Shown here in pieces: positions 61,588-64,000 of a DNA stretch of 64,000 nucleotides. The translations under genes were made by a program, and so were the position numbers. The stretch is from Eopsaltria australis. Lineage: Eukaryota > Chordata > Aves > Passeriformes > Petroicidae. Each line of letters starts with the position of its first letter. Positions within the stretch are counted from its first letter, which is position 1. The notes below the pieces were generated by a model. It was not told the origin of the DNA. It worked only from the letters and a program-made list of their open reading frames with translations, and ran no database searches. The stretch spans positions 868,001 through 932,000 of the forward strand of contig JAVTVJ010000371.1 of the NCBI GenBank assembly GCA_034509425.1, in the 5' to 3' direction.

Positions 61588-64000
61588 TTCTGAAAAATGG
61601 ATTTTTCTCTCACTGACGGTAAGTGTGTCTGTTTAAAAAAAACACCTAAAGAGATCTAACTTATAATGAATCCCTCTGGCATAAGGAAGCCTGTTCTAAT
61701 CTCCCTTTATAGGGCTTGAGTGATAGTTTTGCTCAACGAGTATTGACAGTGCTGTCCTGTTTCTCAGGCTTTCATTTTCCCTGAGTTGGAAAAAGGATAC
61801 AGTGCATTTTCACATTCTCCAAGTCTGCAGTTGTTTTTATATAAGAAGCAATTTGCTTGGGTCACATCAGGTCAAATGGGAAGCCTGCCCAGCTCTTGGT
61901 TTTAAAGGAAAAACATACAGAAAGACACAAAAACACAGCAGTTTCCTTCATTAAATTCCACTCTACCTGCCATGGGCTTGCAGCCACAATGGAATTTCCC
62001 ACCCTGGCTGACCATAGCTAAACTTTTTTTTTTTCCTTCTCTCAATAAAAAGTCTTATTAGTTTTCTTTCAAGTGAACTTTGAGGTAAGGGTTGTTAAAG
62101 TCGATGCGAGTGTCCATTTTAATAAATAAATAAATTAATAAAGGCCTTCATGGGACTGTGGCCAAATGCTGAAGTCCTTATTGAAGCCCAGATTCTGATC
62201 TTTGTTACAATGCTGTAAGTCAAAAGCAACTCTTCTAAAGTTGTTGGAATTGTGCCTGGGTAAAAGATCAGGATCTTGACTCAGTTTTTAACTCATTTCT
62301 CACTCAGGGAAAACCTCAGCTGACTTGGGTATGAGTTTGCCTGAGCTAAGACTGCCTGTGAAGCACAGCATGAAGCCTGTCTCTGCAATGTGTTAGGCAT
62401 TCTGCTGGGCTCTTCCAAACTCACACTGCCTTCAGCACTTGAAAGGAATGGCACCCAAAACATTGCCTTTCTTATTACTTAGCAATTGCAAAAGTTACCA
62501 CAACTAGGAAAGCTTACTCCCAAGGGAAAGGAAAGCAGCCACAGTGCACCCCCAGCCTTCCGAACAATCACTGAAACCTGAGGTGAAATTCTACCCTGAG
62601 CTGCAAGAAGATGCTGAGGAAGTGACTCAGTGTGAACACTTTTAAGAACAATAGATCACGAAGATACTTAATTGATTTCAATACAGCCCTTAGGAGAACC
62701 AGAGCTGCTTGCTTTGCTTTGACTATGATTTTATTGTACACACAGGCAAGTGGGGGGGAGAAGAGAGAGAGAGATACAAAGGATACATCCTGAACCAGAG
62801 GTGACACTGTTTCTTTTAAGATGCTAAAAAGATGTCTAATTCAAATTCGGATCCATCTAACTACCAAAGCATTTATACCTGGCCTCTCTCTGCTGAACGC
62901 CCAGTTGTTCCCACTGCTTTTCTACTAGTTTGCATTTAACTGCAAACACTATAATTAAGTTTGCAGAGCAGTTTCCATTCAGACTGTTTGCCCATAACTT
63001 TCTGCAAAGTTCTCCTTTTGGTCTGAAAGACTGGCCTCAAATGAAATGATGCAAAGCATAAAGCAGATTGGGGGCAGGTGGAAAGTAAGTAGTGGAGGAT
63101 CTGCTCATCCTTGACAGGGCACCACAAGTGGGTGGCCCCCACCCTTTCTCACAGTTTTCTCCACTCTGAAAAGGCGTTCAGCTTTATTTTTTTTTCCCTA
63201 CAATAAACTGAAGAAAAAAAGGAAGGAGAAAAGTAAAAAAAAAAGGGGAAAAAAAAAAAAAGAACAGTTGGTTCAGTGCTCCTGTATCCTCTGTTTTCCA
63301 GACACTCATGTGTGAAACAATGGCAGTTTTGCCTGAATCAGGGCTGAGGATTGCTGGACTTGGCCTCTGAAGGATTTTTTTTTGACTTACTATCGTGACT
63401 TTCATCCAGAGATCACAAAGGGGTTTGCTCTATTTATCACACCGGGCAGACCTTTGAAGTAGTCTGAGGCGAATGAGAGCAGAGTCCCTTCTTCCCTTGC
63501 AGTGTCCTTTCCCTGGCTGTCTAAGAAACAAATGAGTTTTTAAAAATTTCATATACTCTCTTTGGTTTCAAAGGCTGGCTAGTAAGATACTGCAAACTTC
63601 CCTATTTTGTTTTCCTACAGTCAGATGGTTCTTTTCTTTTTCTTTTCTCCCTGCTCTCTCTCTGGTGTCTGTTTTTCTAGTTGATTCATCTATTATCCCT
63701 CTTTATGTAATTAAATTTCTCTACTCAGTGTGTCATTGTGCTCAGGCTGTATTGTGCTCTGTCACCTCCAATTCCTTTCCTTCAGAAACTCCACATCCCA
63801 ATTCCTCTTTAAAGTTGCTTGCTGAAGCATTTACTCTTTCAGCATCCCCATACGTTTATAAACTGGAGATTAGTTCACTTTGTCTGACTTCCAAAGCCAT
63901 TTGCTGCTTGAGACCATTTCATGAGCTTGTCTATTCATGTGGATAAACAACAAAAAAATAAAATTATCTATACTGTGAATTAGGAAGAATAAACAGCAGT
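61588..64000. other. Unique noncoding DNA with simple repeats
   Basis: No gene is recognised. It includes an (AAAT)n run at about 62120-62143, an AG-rich stretch at 62750-62775, an A/G-rich tract at about 63209-63260 and a pyrimidine-rich stretch at 63631-63661. Frames are under 95 codons and not protein-like. Confidence 0.55.

Noticed and set aside
1..64000. Bacterial, phage or plasmid origin with a novel gene system
   Set aside because: Lack of dense long ORFs, the presence of CR1 and a tRNA-derived SINE, and CpG depletion with one CpG island all indicate vertebrate nuclear DNA.

Overview
This window reads as vertebrate nuclear DNA, most probably from a bird and plausibly a songbird. Three pieces are recognisable as 3' ends of avian CR1 LINEs, at 22331-22522 (-), 28975-29403 (+) and 59648-59756 (-). 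A fourth element, at 22909-23052 (+), joins a tRNA-Ile-like head to a CR1-type tail, which is the structure described for the zebra finch SINE family TguSINE1. Otherwise the sequence is AT-rich, CpG-poor and low in young repeats. I see no operon-like ORF packing, Shine-Dalgarno sites, CRISPR array or viral gene set.

No protein-coding gene can be supported. The open frames are short (mostly 60-130 codons), lie on both strands, overlap freely and have no recognisable domains. The three longest are 224 codons at 40935-41609, 181 codons at 29472-30017 and 204 codons at 35030-35644. The first two are lengthened by GC-rich or homopolymer sequence; the third is unexplained but unrecognised. One segment at 16570-16715 has a good splice-acceptor context and a non-repetitive reading frame, and is kept only as a weak candidate terminal exon. 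The window is best read as a gene desert or the inside of very large introns.

Layout. 1-12.9 kb is unique noncoding DNA with a candidate regulatory block at 6540-6980. 13-22.3 kb is unique DNA with candidate regulatory blocks at 14.2, 15.6 and 18.4 kb, the candidate exon at 16.57 kb and a G-quadruplex motif at 21.18 kb. 22.3-29.4 kb holds two CR1 pieces, the tRNA-derived SINE, an ancient SINE-like remnant, two short tandem duplications and candidate regulatory blocks at 25.9 and 27.6 kb. 29.4-41.6 kb contains a 77-nt G/T-only tract, a small CpG cluster at 36.8 kb and, at 41.0-41.53 kb, the clearest CpG island and the best promoter candidate. 41.6-64 kb is again unique DNA with ancient SINE-like remnants, an AT-rich conserved-looking block with a perfect hairpin at 49.7-50.1 kb, and a short CR1 end at 59.65 kb.

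I do not see a new multi-gene system. The most useful leads are the CpG island, the SINE, the candidate noncoding regulatory blocks and the candidate exon. Alignment to other bird genomes and RNA-seq would settle most of them.
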